Shown here: one piece after another, positions 1 through 8,700 of the stretch
How positions within the stretch are numbered: the stretch's first letter is position 1
Layout: every line of letters begins with the position of its first letter
Source of the DNA: Planctomycetota bacterium
Lineage (GTDB): Bacteria; Planctomycetota; UBA1135; GCA-002686595
Assembly (NCBI GenBank): GCA_016795245.1
Contig: JAEUIA010000023.1
Location: 1 to 35,972, forward strand
Reading direction: 5' to 3'
Length of the DNA stretch: 35,972 bases
Translations under genes and position numbers: made by a program
The notes under the pieces: model-generated
What the model was told of the DNA's origin: nothing
Seen by the model: the letters and a program-made list of their open reading frames with translations, nothing else
Databases searched by the model: none

Positions 1-207
1 GCTTCGAATCGGAACGTGGGTTGCGTACACTCTGTCATCGCCGTTGGTCCTCTCGCGTGAGTCGGAACTTCTTTTTCCAACTCCACTTACGCGATGGACC
101 GCGGCGCGTTGACTCAATCGTCGTGAGAAATCCGGGCTAGAGTCACCGCCGTCGGAACGACAACCAATCGGTACTCCGGCTACGAGCCGGATTTTGGAGG
201 ATCGATC

Positions 208-582
208 ATGATGACGCGCATGTTGATCAGCGTGATTGCCGTTCTCAGCATCGCTTTCCTCCCGGCGGCTTCAGCTCCGCGCCCGAGTCAGGATTATTGC
301 ATCCCTGAGGTCTATGGAGATCAGCAACTCTGCGCGAAGCCAATAACGGGCTGCATCTGCGTTTTCACGATGTACACCGTGACCGTGGGTTCCTTCGCCG
401 ACTGCGGAGGCTGTTGGTATTCGGTGTACGGGGGGCTCAGCTGCGATGACGGCCAATCCGTAACTCCGCACAATTGCTCCGGCGAAATCTCGTGCGGCAC
501 GCGAGCAGGATGTGGCGGATATTGCCCATGCACTCACGGGACTTTCTACCCGGTCCGAATCGATTGCGGCCTGTGTGACTGA
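208..582 (+). CDS. Small secreted cysteine-rich protein, unknown function
   Basis: A 124-residue protein with a clear Sec signal peptide: Met-Met-Thr-Arg, then a hydrophobic stretch (about residues 5-18) ending in a PAASA-type cleavage site. The mature part of about 100 residues carries 14 cysteines, many in pairs (CIC, CGGC, CPC, CGLC), so up to seven disulfides or a metal-binding fold are possible. A strong GGAGG lies 7 bases before the first ATG; a second ATG follows at once and could be used instead. The next gene starts 38 bases downstream on the same strand, so the two may be co-transcribed. Base composition is clearly lower in GC than in the core genes to the right, which hints at transfer. 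I do not recognise the family. Being a real secreted protein is likely; its function is unknown. Confidence 0.7.
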   Translation: MMTRMLISVIAVLSIAFLPAASAPRPSQDYCIPEVYGDQQLCAKPITGCICVFTMYTVTVGSFADCGGCWYSVYGGLSCDDGQSVTPHNCSGEISCGTRAGCGGYCPCTHGTFYPVRIDCGLCD

Positions 583-620
583 CAAAGACCGGTAACCCGA
601 AGCGCCTCCGAGCGTCACAC

Positions 621-1340
621 ATGGAAAGAGCCTCCACGCAACTTCTTGCCGCCACTGCAATGGTGTTACTCGCGTTTGGCGGGGGCTGGGCCGCAGCCCG
701 ACATTGGGGATCCGAAAGACCACACCCCGTCGAGGAAGACCATCATAGTCGTGTACCGCCTGTCAGCCATAGTTCGCCGACTGTTGCGCTGATGGATGTG
801 ACGGAGTCAAGACGTCTACCTGCCGCCGAGATGGGCTCGAGCGAAGGCGCCCATGAGGAGCCTCTCACGATTGCGCGTGAGCCAACCATGGAGGAAGCCC
901 TCGAAGCCTTGAACCGAGCTATCCTAAATCGTCCTATCTACGAAGATGACGACAGCCAGTTCGAGGAGAAGTACCGAGGTGCTACCGTCGAGGCAGCGGC
1001 GGAAGCCTTGAAGCTGGTCAGTGAAGAATATCGAAGACAATCTGAAGCCCTCGTCAAGGACCGGATGGCGAGCGGACTCTACACCGAGACTTTTCGTCGA
1101 GACGGTGAGCCCGCGCCACGCATGCGCGGTTCCGGCAAGGGGCTTTCCACGTTTGGCGGGGATCAGAAGATCATGCCGGATGGCATGATTCGCGAGCGCA
1201 TTACCGAGATCAAGGCTGACGAATATCCGGAATTCAACAGCCTGCGAATGGAACAGTGGTACTTGATCAGGAAGACGAAGGGCAAGCGACTGAACCTTCC
1301 AACCCCGGTCGGCACTGGCTCGAATCCGAGCGGCGGATAG
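621..1340 (+). CDS. Membrane-anchored protein of unknown function
   Basis: A 239-residue protein with one N-terminal hydrophobic segment (about residues 8-26, rich in Ala, Leu and Gly) that would be a signal anchor or an uncleaved signal. The rest is hydrophilic: a Pro/His/Ser-rich linker to about residue 90, then a charged, probably helical part rich in Glu, Ala and Arg (about 90-155), and a basic C-terminus with Lys-Thr-Lys-Gly-Lys-Arg. No enzyme motif is visible. It starts 38 bases after the cysteine-rich gene and shares its lower GC, so the two may form a small accessory operon. Start choice is not certain; ATG at 621 is the first in frame. No family recognised. Confidence 0.6.
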   Translation: MERASTQLLAATAMVLLAFGGGWAAARHWGSERPHPVEEDHHSRVPPVSHSSPTVALMDVTESRRLPAAEMGSSEGAHEEPLTIAREPTMEEALEALNRAILNRPIYEDDDSQFEEKYRGATVEAAAEALKLVSEEYRRQSEALVKDRMASGLYTETFRRDGEPAPRMRGSGKGLSTFGGDQKIMPDGMIRERITEIKADEYPEFNSLRMEQWYLIRKTKGKRLNLPTPVGTGSNPSGG

Positions 1341-1442
1341 CGCTGAAAGGAAGAGACAGTTCAAGCGCCCAACACGGTGGACGCATCAGTCGGCCCGGCT
1401 CTTGGATTGAACGCGCGTCACAGTCCGCATTTGGGTTCGAGT

Positions 1443-1685
1443 TCAGTGTGATCTTTCGGCCCTGCTGCTCCACAGCGTCAGCCGGATGAGCTCCTTGTGA
1501 TCCGACGGTCGGATTGCGACGGGCCGGTAGATTCTATGACCGACGCGCTCGATGTTTCCGGTCCGCGCGTGGTAGGTGAGGTTGGGATAGCCGTATCCAA
1601 GCCTTGCCGCGTGCTTCGAGGTGAAGCAGCCGCCGCGCTCGTTCGCAAGTTCGTGGAGTGCGTCTCGGATGGTTCGTTTGGCCAT
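1443..1685 (-). pseudogene. Truncated AbiEi-type antitoxin (N-terminal wing only)
   Basis: The 80-residue reading frame begins Met-Ala-Lys-Arg-Thr-Ile and contains the N-terminal helix-turn-helix of the AbiEi antitoxin family: a FTSKHAARLGYGYPNL stretch, then the HARTGNIERVGHRIYR wing and a Leu-Ile-Arg-Leu-Thr-Leu-Trp-Ser segment. Full family members run to about 200 residues, continuing with a Val-Ser-His-Glu core. Here the match stops right after Leu-Trp-Ser, and unrelated residues and a stop follow. ATG at 1685 is preferred over the TTG one codon upstream because an AGG lies about 8 bases before it. No AbiEii toxin gene lies next to it. Most likely a broken antitoxin; a short DNA-binding product cannot be excluded. 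Confidence 0.65.
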
Positions 1686-1689
1686 CAAT

Positions 1690-2607
1690 AAACCTGCAAG
1701 TAGGTTGAATGATAATGGACGGCAGAGGAGGTGGAGTCCAGGGTCTGGAAGTGGAAGGACCCCCCTTGAGTTGTGCCTCTCGTTCAGCAGTTCGACGAGC
1801 TATGGGGAGGGCCTCAAGCTCCTCGGAACCGTCATTCACGTTGGCTCAGGTTTCGGGTACAGGCTCAGTGCGACCAGCGATGACGTGCGGTTGTCCTCAA
1901 TGCGTTGCCTTTTGCGCGCAGCGCATTCGCGTTTGAGCGTGCTCACGCACGCCTGCACGACGCCGGTCGGCACTCGCACACTCTCCCGATACAACTGGGC
2001 TTCGACCGTGCGCCGGCCATCACGGCCACGCACGAGTCGGATTCACACGCGCAGGGGCGAACTTCGAGTGTGCGGCGCGCTTTGACGCGCGCAGAAATGC
2101 GCAGCAGATCGCTAGCCCAGGGGAGCGAATGTGCATAGGCCTCTCCCACGTGCAGACCATGGGGATGCAACGTCGAGCAAGCCGTGGCGAAAGCGGATGG
2201 ATGGGGCGGGCGTTCCTGTGCACGCGGATTGCGTTCGCAAAGGTGTTGGCCAAACCGCAGTGCAGAGCCGCGAACGAACCCGCTCCAAGGGTCTCGACGA
2301 CGAAGTTCGGCGGTCGTGCGGACAAGAGCCCGATCGACGTGGCGTTCACCGTCGGTGGCCCCGTCGGATCTCGAACCGAGCACCGACCCCAGCGATCGGC
2401 CTCGAACGCGTGTCACTCCTCGTTCCGCCGAGAGCCGACGAGGCCAGGCGGGGAAGAACCCCGATCCGGGCCTCGATACTCAGCCACTCGAGCCGAGGAA
2501 CGTGCGCGGATGCGCGCTCCATCCAGGGCTGCTCGCGGCAGATTCGCTGCGCCGGTCGAAGGTCTACACGCAAGCGACGCGCCGTTCGTCCATCTTCAAC
2601 ATGGGTC
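1690..2607. other. Gene-poor, decayed stretch
   Basis: About 900 bases with many overlapping open frames on both strands and no recognisable family. Frames on the minus strand between about 1840 and 2420 look slightly protein-like but are split over all three frames, as in an old pseudogene. It also holds an IS3-type end remnant at 1824-1867. I see no credible intact gene here. Confidence 0.4.
1824..1867 (+). repeat. Solo IS3-type terminal repeat remnant
   Basis: The sequence ending in TTTCGGGTACAGGCTCA nearly matches the right terminal region of the complete IS3-family element at 21901-21944, including the preceding CATTCACGTTGGCTCAGG block (one C/T difference). There is no transposase next to it, so it is a leftover end of a related element. 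Confidence 0.65.
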
Positions 2608-3678
2608 CTAATGCGCCTCGACCAGATGCTGATCGAGAAGCCAGCGCGAGAGCGCCTCCGCCGCGATCGCGTGGGCCTGCACGCCGAGGTGCAGGTCTAG
2701 AGGATGCACACGCAGATCGTCGAGGTCGAGGTCGATGAAGCAGGGTTCCAGATCCAGGTAGGGAATGCTCGCCGAGCGACAGAACGCGATCATCTGGCGA
2801 TGCGCGCCGCTGCTGACGAGCTCGGAGCGCGCCGGCAAGAACCGCGGGATCAGGGCGACGACGAGGCGCGCGCCGTGCGCCTCAGCCCGTTCACGCGCCT
2901 GCCTCAGGGCCGTGCGCATGCGTTGCCAGCCCTCGTATTCCTCGCTGAACAGGCTGGTTTGCACGTCGGCCCAACGCGCTCGCATCGCCCCTCGATGCGC
3001 GGATGTGAAGATCAGGTCGACGAAGCTCGAACGATCCCGGAGCCAGCCCAAGGGACCCGAGCGCGTGTCGTCGTCTTCGTTCGGATCGGGTAGGACGCCC
3101 GGGGGTGGTTTCGCACCCGGGAGTAGCGAGTCGTTGCTGAAGAATCCATAGATGACGATGTCGGGTGACCAGGCTAGAACGCGCTTCTCGAGCAGTGCGC
3201 ACACCTGCTCGGAGTCGTAGCCGACCACGGCGCAGTTCAAAACCTCGACGCGCGCGCCGGCGTCCACGAGCTTCTGCTCGAGGACGGCCGGCCAGGGCTC
3301 ATGATCGGCCACGCCGAGTCCGAACGTCTGCGAATCGCCGAGCGTCGCGATCCTGATGACGCCCGCCGGGTGCGCGAGAGAAACGGGACGACCGCGCCAG
3401 CCGTGCTCGTTCACGTGCGCGACCACGCGCTTGTCCGCTGCGCCACCCACCTGCGGATAGATCATGCAATGTTCTGCGAGCGCCAGATTCTCGAAGCGCA
3501 GATCCGGATCAGACGAGCGCGCGACGAGTTCGCCTTCGACGCGGGGCATCGCCGGCATTTCCGTGTGCCGGCAGCGCGTGAGGATCTCGGCGAGGGCGAG
3601 GCCCAGAAGGAGCGCCCCGGCCGACCACACGAGCTTCCGACGCGTGCTCGCGGCTCCGGCTCGCGGGGCGTTCCTCAT
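2608..3678 (-). CDS. SGNH/GDSL-family hydrolase with N-terminal membrane anchor
   Basis: A 356-residue protein. Residues about 16-32 form one hydrophobic helix after a basic start (Arg-Arg-Lys), so it is probably exported or membrane-anchored. The SGNH blocks are visible in order: Gly-Asp-Ser-Gln-Thr at about 114-118 with the nucleophile Ser116; a Gly-Phe-Phe-Ser-Asn-Asp block near 180, giving the oxyanion Asn; and a C-terminal Asp-Leu-His-Leu...Gln-Ala-His segment near 330, giving the catalytic Asp/His pair. Families of this kind hydrolyse or transfer acyl groups on polysaccharides or lipids, often acetyl esters; the substrate here cannot be read from sequence. It stands alone on the minus strand, with decayed DNA downstream and an IS91-like end 55 bases upstream, which may have displaced its original promoter. 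Confidence 0.8.
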   Translation of the reverse strand: MRNAPRAGAASTRRKLVWSAGALLLGLALAEILTRCRHTEMPAMPRVEGELVARSSDPDLRFENLALAEHCMIYPQVGGAADKRVVAHVNEHGWRGRPVSLAHPAGVIRIATLGDSQTFGLGVADHEPWPAVLEQKLVDAGARVEVLNCAVVGYDSEQVCALLEKRVLAWSPDIVIYGFFSNDSLLPGAKPPPGVLPDPNEDDDTRSGPLGWLRDRSSFVDLIFTSAHRGAMRARWADVQTSLFSEEYEGWQRMRTALRQARERAEAHGARLVVALIPRFLPARSELVSSGAHRQMIAFCRSASIPYLDLEPCFIDLDLDDLRVHPLDLHLGVQAHAIAAEALSRWLLDQHLVEAH

Positions 3679-3733
3679 GACGCGCTACCCAGCCCCATCA
3701 CGCTTGGAGTCGAGAGACTGTGCTTGGAGCCAA

Positions 3734-3921
3734 GGACATCCAAGCGCACGGCCATGGTGGCATCCTACCCCGTCGAAGCCGGCGCGCGCTCCAATCTTCG
3801 CCACCCTCCGCTTCGAGCCGTTCCGCGCACCCCGCACTGCACGCGCAGGCCTTCATTCCCGGCGTTCTGCTCACCTGGGGCGCATTCACTCGACTCAAGG
3901 ACGCACTCTCTCCGCGCGGCT
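3734..3921 (-). mobile_element. IS91-like element, constant end only (copy F)
   Basis: About 190 bases match the constant terminal region of the IS91-like copies at 17238, 22184 and 25857. It starts with GGACATCCAAGCGCAC, keeps CCATGG and the inner ATCCTAC, and continues through the TTCTGCTCACCTGGGGCGCA block to CTCTCCGCGCGG. No transposase coding sequence follows. Strand is given as the direction the transposase would have. More diverged than the long copies, so probably older. Confidence 0.75.
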
Positions 3922-3975
3922 TGCGGCGCGCCTGATCGGAGCGATGGCCGGCTACCCACACGAAAGCCAGTAGCC

Positions 3976-4206
3976 CCACTCTTGTGCGCACCCTTCGGCC
4001 TGGTCCGACTCGGCGTCGCCTTCCCCACGGGTGGCGTCGCAACGCTTCCGAATCCATCAGCGCCAACGCCGATTCATACGGCCGGCGCGCCGATCAGCGC
4101 GGGAGACACGAAGCATTATCAATGTTGGTATCGCACCCATCCGGCTCTGTGCAGCGCGAACCCCTACAATCTCACACAAGGCCTGAGCCTGTTGTGGTCG
4201 CCTTGA
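3976..4206 (+). pseudogene. Orphan C-terminal tail of a secreted planctomycete-type protein
   Basis: In frame before the stop at 4204-4206 the translation has a Val-Arg-Leu-Gly-Val segment, then Gly-Ala-Pro-Ile-Ser-Ala-Gly-Asp-Thr-Lys, Tyr-Gln-Cys-Trp-Tyr-Arg, Leu-Cys-Ser-Ala, Asn-Leu-Thr-Gln-Gly and Leu-Trp-Ser-Pro-stop. This order is what I know from the C-termini of long secreted proteins in planctomycetes. Only about 75 residues remain. Upstream in this frame the sequence is IS91-like DNA and the antisense of the SGNH gene, so the N-terminal body is missing. A second tail of the same family is at 15233-15522. Confidence 0.6.
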
Positions 4207-4419
4207 TGTCGTGCGCAGGTACAGCCGCAGTGGGCCGGCAGCGCTGACTCTGTCCCATGACTCCTCGCGCTTTGCCAGTGCTCCTGCTCGGCGTGAATGC
4301 CGTCGGGCTGTTGGGCCAGATCCTGCCCGAGGGTACGCCGCCGTTCACGCGTGGTGGAACGAGAACGGCGACCGCCTCCGCTTCGACGCCGGCGCGCGCC
4401 GTCGGAGTGAGCGCGAGAG
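4207..4419. other. Intergenic stretch without recognised content
   Basis: About 210 bases between the orphan tail and the stop codon of Pnkp. Open frames exist on both strands, but none has a credible start, family motif or partner. No clear terminator for either flanking gene is visible. Confidence 0.4.
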
Positions 4420-7014
4420 CTACAGCCGCGGATCGACCGGTTCGGTCTCGAGCGCGAGCACGCCGAACACGCACTCGTGGACGCGGCGGAGCGGTTCCTT
4501 GCGCACGAAGCGCTCGAGCGCTTCAACACCGAGCGCGAACTCGCGCAGCGCGAGCGAGCGCTTCGTGGAGAGGCCGCGCTTCCGCAGACGGGCGAGGTTC
4601 TCGGGAAGGTCGTAGTCGGGTCCGTAGATGATCCGCAGGTACTCGCGGCCGCGGCACTTGACCGCGGGCTGTGCGAGTTGGCGCGGGCCGCGCACGACGA
4701 AGTCGAGCGGCTTGACGACCATGCCCTCGCCGCCCGCGCCGGTGAGTTCCTCCCACCACGCGGCGCCCGCCGCCTCGCTCGCGGGGTCGGTGAGATCGAC
4801 GACGAGTCGCCGTGTCGGCTGGAGCACGCCGCCTGCTGCCACCAGTTCGTCGAGCACGCCGAGGTGCCAGAGGTGGTCGCGATCGACATGCACCGCGCCT
4901 TCGGTCGCGAGAAGGTGGAAGGGGGCGAGTCGCAGGTCGTCCACCGACGCGACGGGCCAGCAGTAACGGCCGTACGATTCGACGTAGAGACGTGCGCGAT
5001 CGGCGCGGGCCGTGGTGCGGTCGAGGATCTCCGCCACGTCGATCCCTCTCTGCGCCGCCGCAGCCAGTGCGTGCCCCGCCTCGCCGAGGCCCACGGTCGC
5101 CGCGGCGCCGACGGCTGCGTACTGCGTTCGGAGCAGTTCCTGCGCCTTCGCGGACCAGGGCATCAACTCCGCGTCGAGCGCGAACCACTCCGTGTCGAAG
5201 CGCGTCCAGAGCCCCGCCGCGTCGGCCGCCGCGCGGACGCGATTGATGAGCGCCGTCTCCATCGCGGGGTCGGTGAAGAAGCGGCGTCCGGTGCGCGTCA
5301 CGCACGCGCCACTCTCCCCGGTCGCCACGCCGAAGCGCCGGCGCACTGCGTTGGCGTCCCGGCCGACGACGAGCACGGCGCGCGAGCCCATATGCTTCTC
5401 TTGGCATACGACTTTGGCGACGCCCTGCCCGCGGAAGTAGGAGAAGGCCTCGTCGGGATGCTCGAGGTGGCCCTCGCGGGAACTCGTCTCGGGCGGCGAC
5501 ATGGTGGGCGGTAGGTAGATGAGCCACTTCGGGCTCGCTGCGAACCGGCTCATCACTTCGAGCGCCGGGTGCGTGTTCTCCTCGCGTAGCGTCACGTTGT
5601 TCATGAGCCGCGTCGAGACGGCCCGCCGGCCCGAGACGTCGGCCAGGTCGAGTACATCGTCGTGCTCCTGTTGCGCGGTGAGCGTGGGGGCGACCTCGCC
5701 CTCGGGCAGGAACGGCTTCGTGGGCTGGTAATACGTCGCTGCCGCCTGGACGCAGACGAGTTCCTTCTCCGGCCAGCGCAGCGCGGTGAGCTTTCCGCCG
5801 AACACACAGCCGGTGTCGATGCACATCGTCTTGTTGAGCCACTCCGGCTCAGGTACGGGCGTGTGTCCGTAAACGACGTGAGCTCTGCCGCGGTAGTCGG
5901 CGGCCCACTCATAGCGCACCGGCAGGCCGTACTCGTCGGTCTCGCCGGTCGTCTCTCCGTAGAGTGCGAACTCGCGGACCTTGCCGGAGCCGCGGCCCTG
6001 CATCGTTTCCCTCATTCCGGCGTGCGCCACGACGAGGTTTCCACCGTCGAGCACGAAGTGGCTGACGAGGTCGTCGACAAACTCCGTCACGCGCGCGGCG
6101 AACCCGGCGGGCTCACGCTTCATCTGTGCGAGCGATTCGGCGAGGCCGTGCGTGATCTGCACGTCGCGGCCGCGGAGCTTGCGCATGAGCTTCACGTCGT
6201 GGTTCCCGGGAACGCACAGCGCCGCGCCCGACGCGCACATGTCCATGACGAGACGCAGCACCTCGGGCGACTTGGGTCCGCGATCGACGAGGTCGCCGAG
6301 GAACACGGCCTTGCGCGTTCCGGTCGATGACGGCGGTGGGGTGACGGCGAATCGCAAGCCGCCGTCGTCCGCCGTCTCGCGGACGACCGAGTAGCCGAGC
6401 TTGCCAAGCAGTGCGTGCAGTTCGTCGAAGCAGCCGTGGACGTCGCCGACGAGATCGAACGGTCCGGCGTCGTCGCGCCTGTCGTTCCAGAGTTTCTCGC
6501 GGATGAGGACGGCCGCGTTCACCGCCTCCTCCGACTCCAGGGCGAAGACGTGGCGGAACCCCTCTTTCTGGAGCGAACGGCGGGACCGGCGGAGCGCGCC
6601 GATGTGGTTGCGCACGACGTGTTTCCCGAAGTCGCGATCGGGACGCGATGCGTTTCGTTCGAGGCAGACCTTCTCCGGCATGTCGAGGACGATCGCGACG
6701 GGCAGACAGTGGTATTCACGGGCGAGCGCCACGAGCGGTGCTCGCGCCTCGCGCGTCACGTTCGTCGCGTCGATCACGGTGAGCTTGCCGCGCGCGAGCC
6801 GCCTCCCCGCGATGAAGTGCAGCACGTCGAATGCGTCCTTTGACGCGTCCATGCTCGACTCGTCGTCGCTCACCAGACCGCGGCAGAAGTCCGACGAGAC
6901 GACCTCCGTCGGCTTGAAGTGTCTCCTCGCGAAGGTGCTCTTGCCTGAGCCAGACGCCCCCAGTAGGACGACCAGCGACAGTTCGGGGAATCGGAACGTC
7001 TTCGCGTCAGCCAC
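4420..7014 (-). CDS. pnkp: Polynucleotide kinase-phosphatase/ligase (bacterial RNA repair, Pnkp)
   Basis: An 864-residue three-domain RNA-repair enzyme, close to the roughly 870 residues of Clostridium thermocellum Pnkp. Residues 1-175 are a P-loop kinase that phosphorylates 5'-OH RNA ends (GASGSGKS at 19-26, Ser-Ser-Asp at 40-42). Residues about 185-420 are a metallophosphoesterase that removes 2',3'-cyclic phosphates (Gly-Asp-Val-His-Gly 190-194, Gly-Asp-Leu-Val-Asp-Arg-Gly 240-246, Gly-Asn-His-Asp 270-273). Residues about 480-864 are the adenylyltransferase/ligase module, with the nucleotidyl-lysine in Glu-Lys-His-Met-Gly-Ser (Lys540). I place the start at GTG 7014, which overlaps the Hen1 stop by 8 bases and gives a natural start just before the kinase; a longer reading to 7125 would only add Hen1-antiframe residues. 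Hen1 activates the Pnkp ligase in the known complex. Complete, no damage seen. Confidence 0.95.
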   Translation of the reverse strand: MADAKTFRFPELSLVVLLGASGSGKSTFARRHFKPTEVVSSDFCRGLVSDDESSMDASKDAFDVLHFIAGRRLARGKLTVIDATNVTREARAPLVALAREYHCLPVAIVLDMPEKVCLERNASRPDRDFGKHVVRNHIGALRRSRRSLQKEGFRHVFALESEEAVNAAVLIREKLWNDRRDDAGPFDLVGDVHGCFDELHALLGKLGYSVVRETADDGGLRFAVTPPPSSTGTRKAVFLGDLVDRGPKSPEVLRLVMDMCASGAALCVPGNHDVKLMRKLRGRDVQITHGLAESLAQMKREPAGFAARVTEFVDDLVSHFVLDGGNLVVAHAGMRETMQGRGSGKVREFALYGETTGETDEYGLPVRYEWAADYRGRAHVVYGHTPVPEPEWLNKTMCIDTGCVFGGKLTALRWPEKELVCVQAAATYYQPTKPFLPEGEVAPTLTAQQEHDDVLDLADVSGRRAVSTRLMNNVTLREENTHPALEVMSRFAASPKWLIYLPPTMSPPETSSREGHLEHPDEAFSYFRGQGVAKVVCQEKHMGSRAVLVVGRDANAVRRRFGVATGESGACVTRTGRRFFTDPAMETALINRVRAAADAAGLWTRFDTEWFALDAELMPWSAKAQELLRTQYAAVGAAATVGLGEAGHALAAAAQRGIDVAEILDRTTARADRARLYVESYGRYCWPVASVDDLRLAPFHLLATEGAVHVDRDHLWHLGVLDELVAAGGVLQPTRRLVVDLTDPASEAAGAAWWEELTGAGGEGMVVKPLDFVVRGPRQLAQPAVKCRGREYLRIIYGPDYDLPENLARLRKRGLSTKRSLALREFALGVEALERFVRKEPLRRVHECVFGVLALETEPVDPRL

Positions 7015-8410
7015 GGACAAAAACTCCCATCTGCGTCGGGGCGCCAAGCGCGGCGTCTTCGGGGCCGATGGGGAGGAACCGGACTGTGTAGCCGAACCGC
7101 CTGGCGACTTGCTCCGCCCACGCACGGAACTCCGCCCGCGTCCACTCGAAGCGGTGGTCGCTGTGGCGGAAACGCCCTGCCGGGAGGGTCTCGAAGCGCA
7201 CGTTGAACTCGGAGTTGGGCGTCGTGACGACGACTGTCCCCGGCCGCGCGAACTCGAAGACCGTTCGCTCCAGCGCGCCCAGCCGGTCCGGATCGAGGTG
7301 CTCGATCACCTCTACGAGGGTCGCCGCGTCGAACCCGCTCAGGCGCGCGTCGCGGTATGTGAGCGATCCGTGCCAGAGCGTGAGCCGCGCCGCCTTCATC
7401 GGCGCCATGCGGTCGAGCATCAGACGGTCGCGGGCGCGCTCCAGCGATCGGTGCGAAACTTCGAGGCCGGCGACCCGCTCAAACGAAGCGTCGTCGATGA
7501 GTTCCCGCAGCAGTTTGCCCTCGCCGCATCCGAGATCGACGACGCTCTTCGTGCCGGCGCCGCGCAGCACGGCGATCACCGCGCGGAGGCGCTGCTCGTT
7601 GAGACTGAGGCGTCGCTCGATCGCCGCCTCGCTCGCGTCGTTCGTCTCCTGCGCCTCGTCCGGATCGGGACCCTCGCCGACCGTGAGCCGCTCGAGCGCC
7701 TCCCGCGCGAGACCTCGCTGGTGCTTCAGGTAGCGCCGCGCGATGAGGTCGCGCTCGGGGTGCGCGGCGAGCCAGCCCTCGCCGTGGCGCAGGAGCTTTT
7801 CCAGTTCGTCGTCTCCCACCCAGTAATGCTTCTCGTCGTCGAGGACAGGGACGAGGACGTAGACGTGGTTCAGCATCTCGGCGAGGCGCTTCGTCGCGGT
7901 GAGCGTCACCGTGAAGTAGGCGCTCTCGCCCCACTCGGGGAACTGCGCGTCGAGACCGTGACGCTCCGCGGCGACCTCGTAGCCGAGCGGCTCGAACAGG
8001 CGCCGCAGAATCGTCTCGCCGCCGCGGCACGGCAGCGGCGCGATCCGCACCTCCAGCGGGATGGCCGAGGCCGCCAGCTCCGGGCGGTCGTTGCTTCGAC
8101 CGGCGAGTGCCGTGCCGAAGAGCTTCACGATCGCGACCGAGAGGAAGGACGACGCGGCGTACGGCCGGTCGTTCACGTACTGATCGACCACGGCTCCCTC
8201 GCCGCTGGCGCCGGTGCGTCCCCGCACGAGCGCGACGGGATCGACCTCAAGCATCAGCGCTGCCGTGCACCGGTCGTCGTTCGCCTCGGGGTAGAAGACG
8301 TGCGCCTTCCCGATGGAGAGGTCCACCGTGCGAACTGCCCCGGGGTTTTTGTGCAGCAGGAATCCGAGGTCGGTGGCGGGCTGGGTGGTAGTCGTGATCG
8401 TGAGGAGCAT
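7007..8410 (-). CDS. hen1: Hen1 RNA 2'-O-methyltransferase (3'-terminal)
   Basis: A 467-residue bacterial Hen1, the partner of Pnkp. The N-terminal part (about 1-240) is the region that contacts and activates Pnkp. The C-terminal part is an AdoMet methyltransferase: motif I Val-Asp-Leu-Gly-Cys-Gly-Glu-Gly at 291-298, the metal-binding Glu-Val-Ile-Glu-His at 367-371 (both Glu and the His), and a further histidine in Phe-Arg-His-Ser-Asp-His near 416. It methylates the 2'-OH of the 3' end at a break before ligation, which protects the repaired site from the same nuclease. ATG at 8410 (Met-Leu-Leu-Thr-Ile-Thr) is chosen because family members start this way; the open frame runs on to about 8899 without family similarity. 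It is first in the two-gene operon. Confidence 0.94.
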   Translation of the reverse strand: MLLTITTTTQPATDLGFLLHKNPGAVRTVDLSIGKAHVFYPEANDDRCTAALMLEVDPVALVRGRTGASGEGAVVDQYVNDRPYAASSFLSVAIVKLFGTALAGRSNDRPELAASAIPLEVRIAPLPCRGGETILRRLFEPLGYEVAAERHGLDAQFPEWGESAYFTVTLTATKRLAEMLNHVYVLVPVLDDEKHYWVGDDELEKLLRHGEGWLAAHPERDLIARRYLKHQRGLAREALERLTVGEGPDPDEAQETNDASEAAIERRLSLNEQRLRAVIAVLRGAGTKSVVDLGCGEGKLLRELIDDASFERVAGLEVSHRSLERARDRLMLDRMAPMKAARLTLWHGSLTYRDARLSGFDAATLVEVIEHLDPDRLGALERTVFEFARPGTVVVTTPNSEFNVRFETLPAGRFRHSDHRFEWTRAEFRAWAEQVARRFGYTVRFLPIGPEDAALGAPTQMGVFVRG

Positions 8411-8700
8411 GCGGGCAACGGCCCTCGTCGGGGGCGGGGAGTGTAGATCGCCGCTCTCGCTTCGGCGACGGTCCGAGATCGATCGAGCGCGCGGCTGCTG
8501 AGCACCCAAGCCCGGGGCGGGGTTGTGTTCCCGCAAACCTCGGGATGGTCGCGCCGACTGAGAACGCCGAATGAGCACGGCGGATTCCATCCGTCGCGCC
8601 AGACAGTGTCGGGCGGCGAGGGCACGGTGATAGGTCAGGCCATCCGCTCTAGTCCACGGCAACAGACCCGCCAGTCGCAGACCCTCGTCTTCCGAGCGCG
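8411..8700. other. Intergenic region upstream of hen1
   Basis: 290 bases between the stop of the sterol-desaturase-like gene and hen1. It should carry the hen1-pnkp promoter unless transcription reads through from upstream. I see no confident -35/-10 pair, hairpin terminator or small gene. Confidence 0.4.

Noticed and set aside
2131..2738. Overlapping plus-strand frames of 160-189 codons
   Set aside because: Arg/Pro/Ser-rich, three frames open at once, no start signals; treated as decayed DNA.
7015..7125. Longer N-terminus for Pnkp
   Set aside because: The extra residues are the antiframe of Hen1 and have no family match; the GTG at 7014 fits the family length.
6401..8446. A 681-codon open frame on the plus strand
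   Set aside because: It is antisense to Hen1 and Pnkp, whose motifs are unmistakable. High GC leaves long open shadows.
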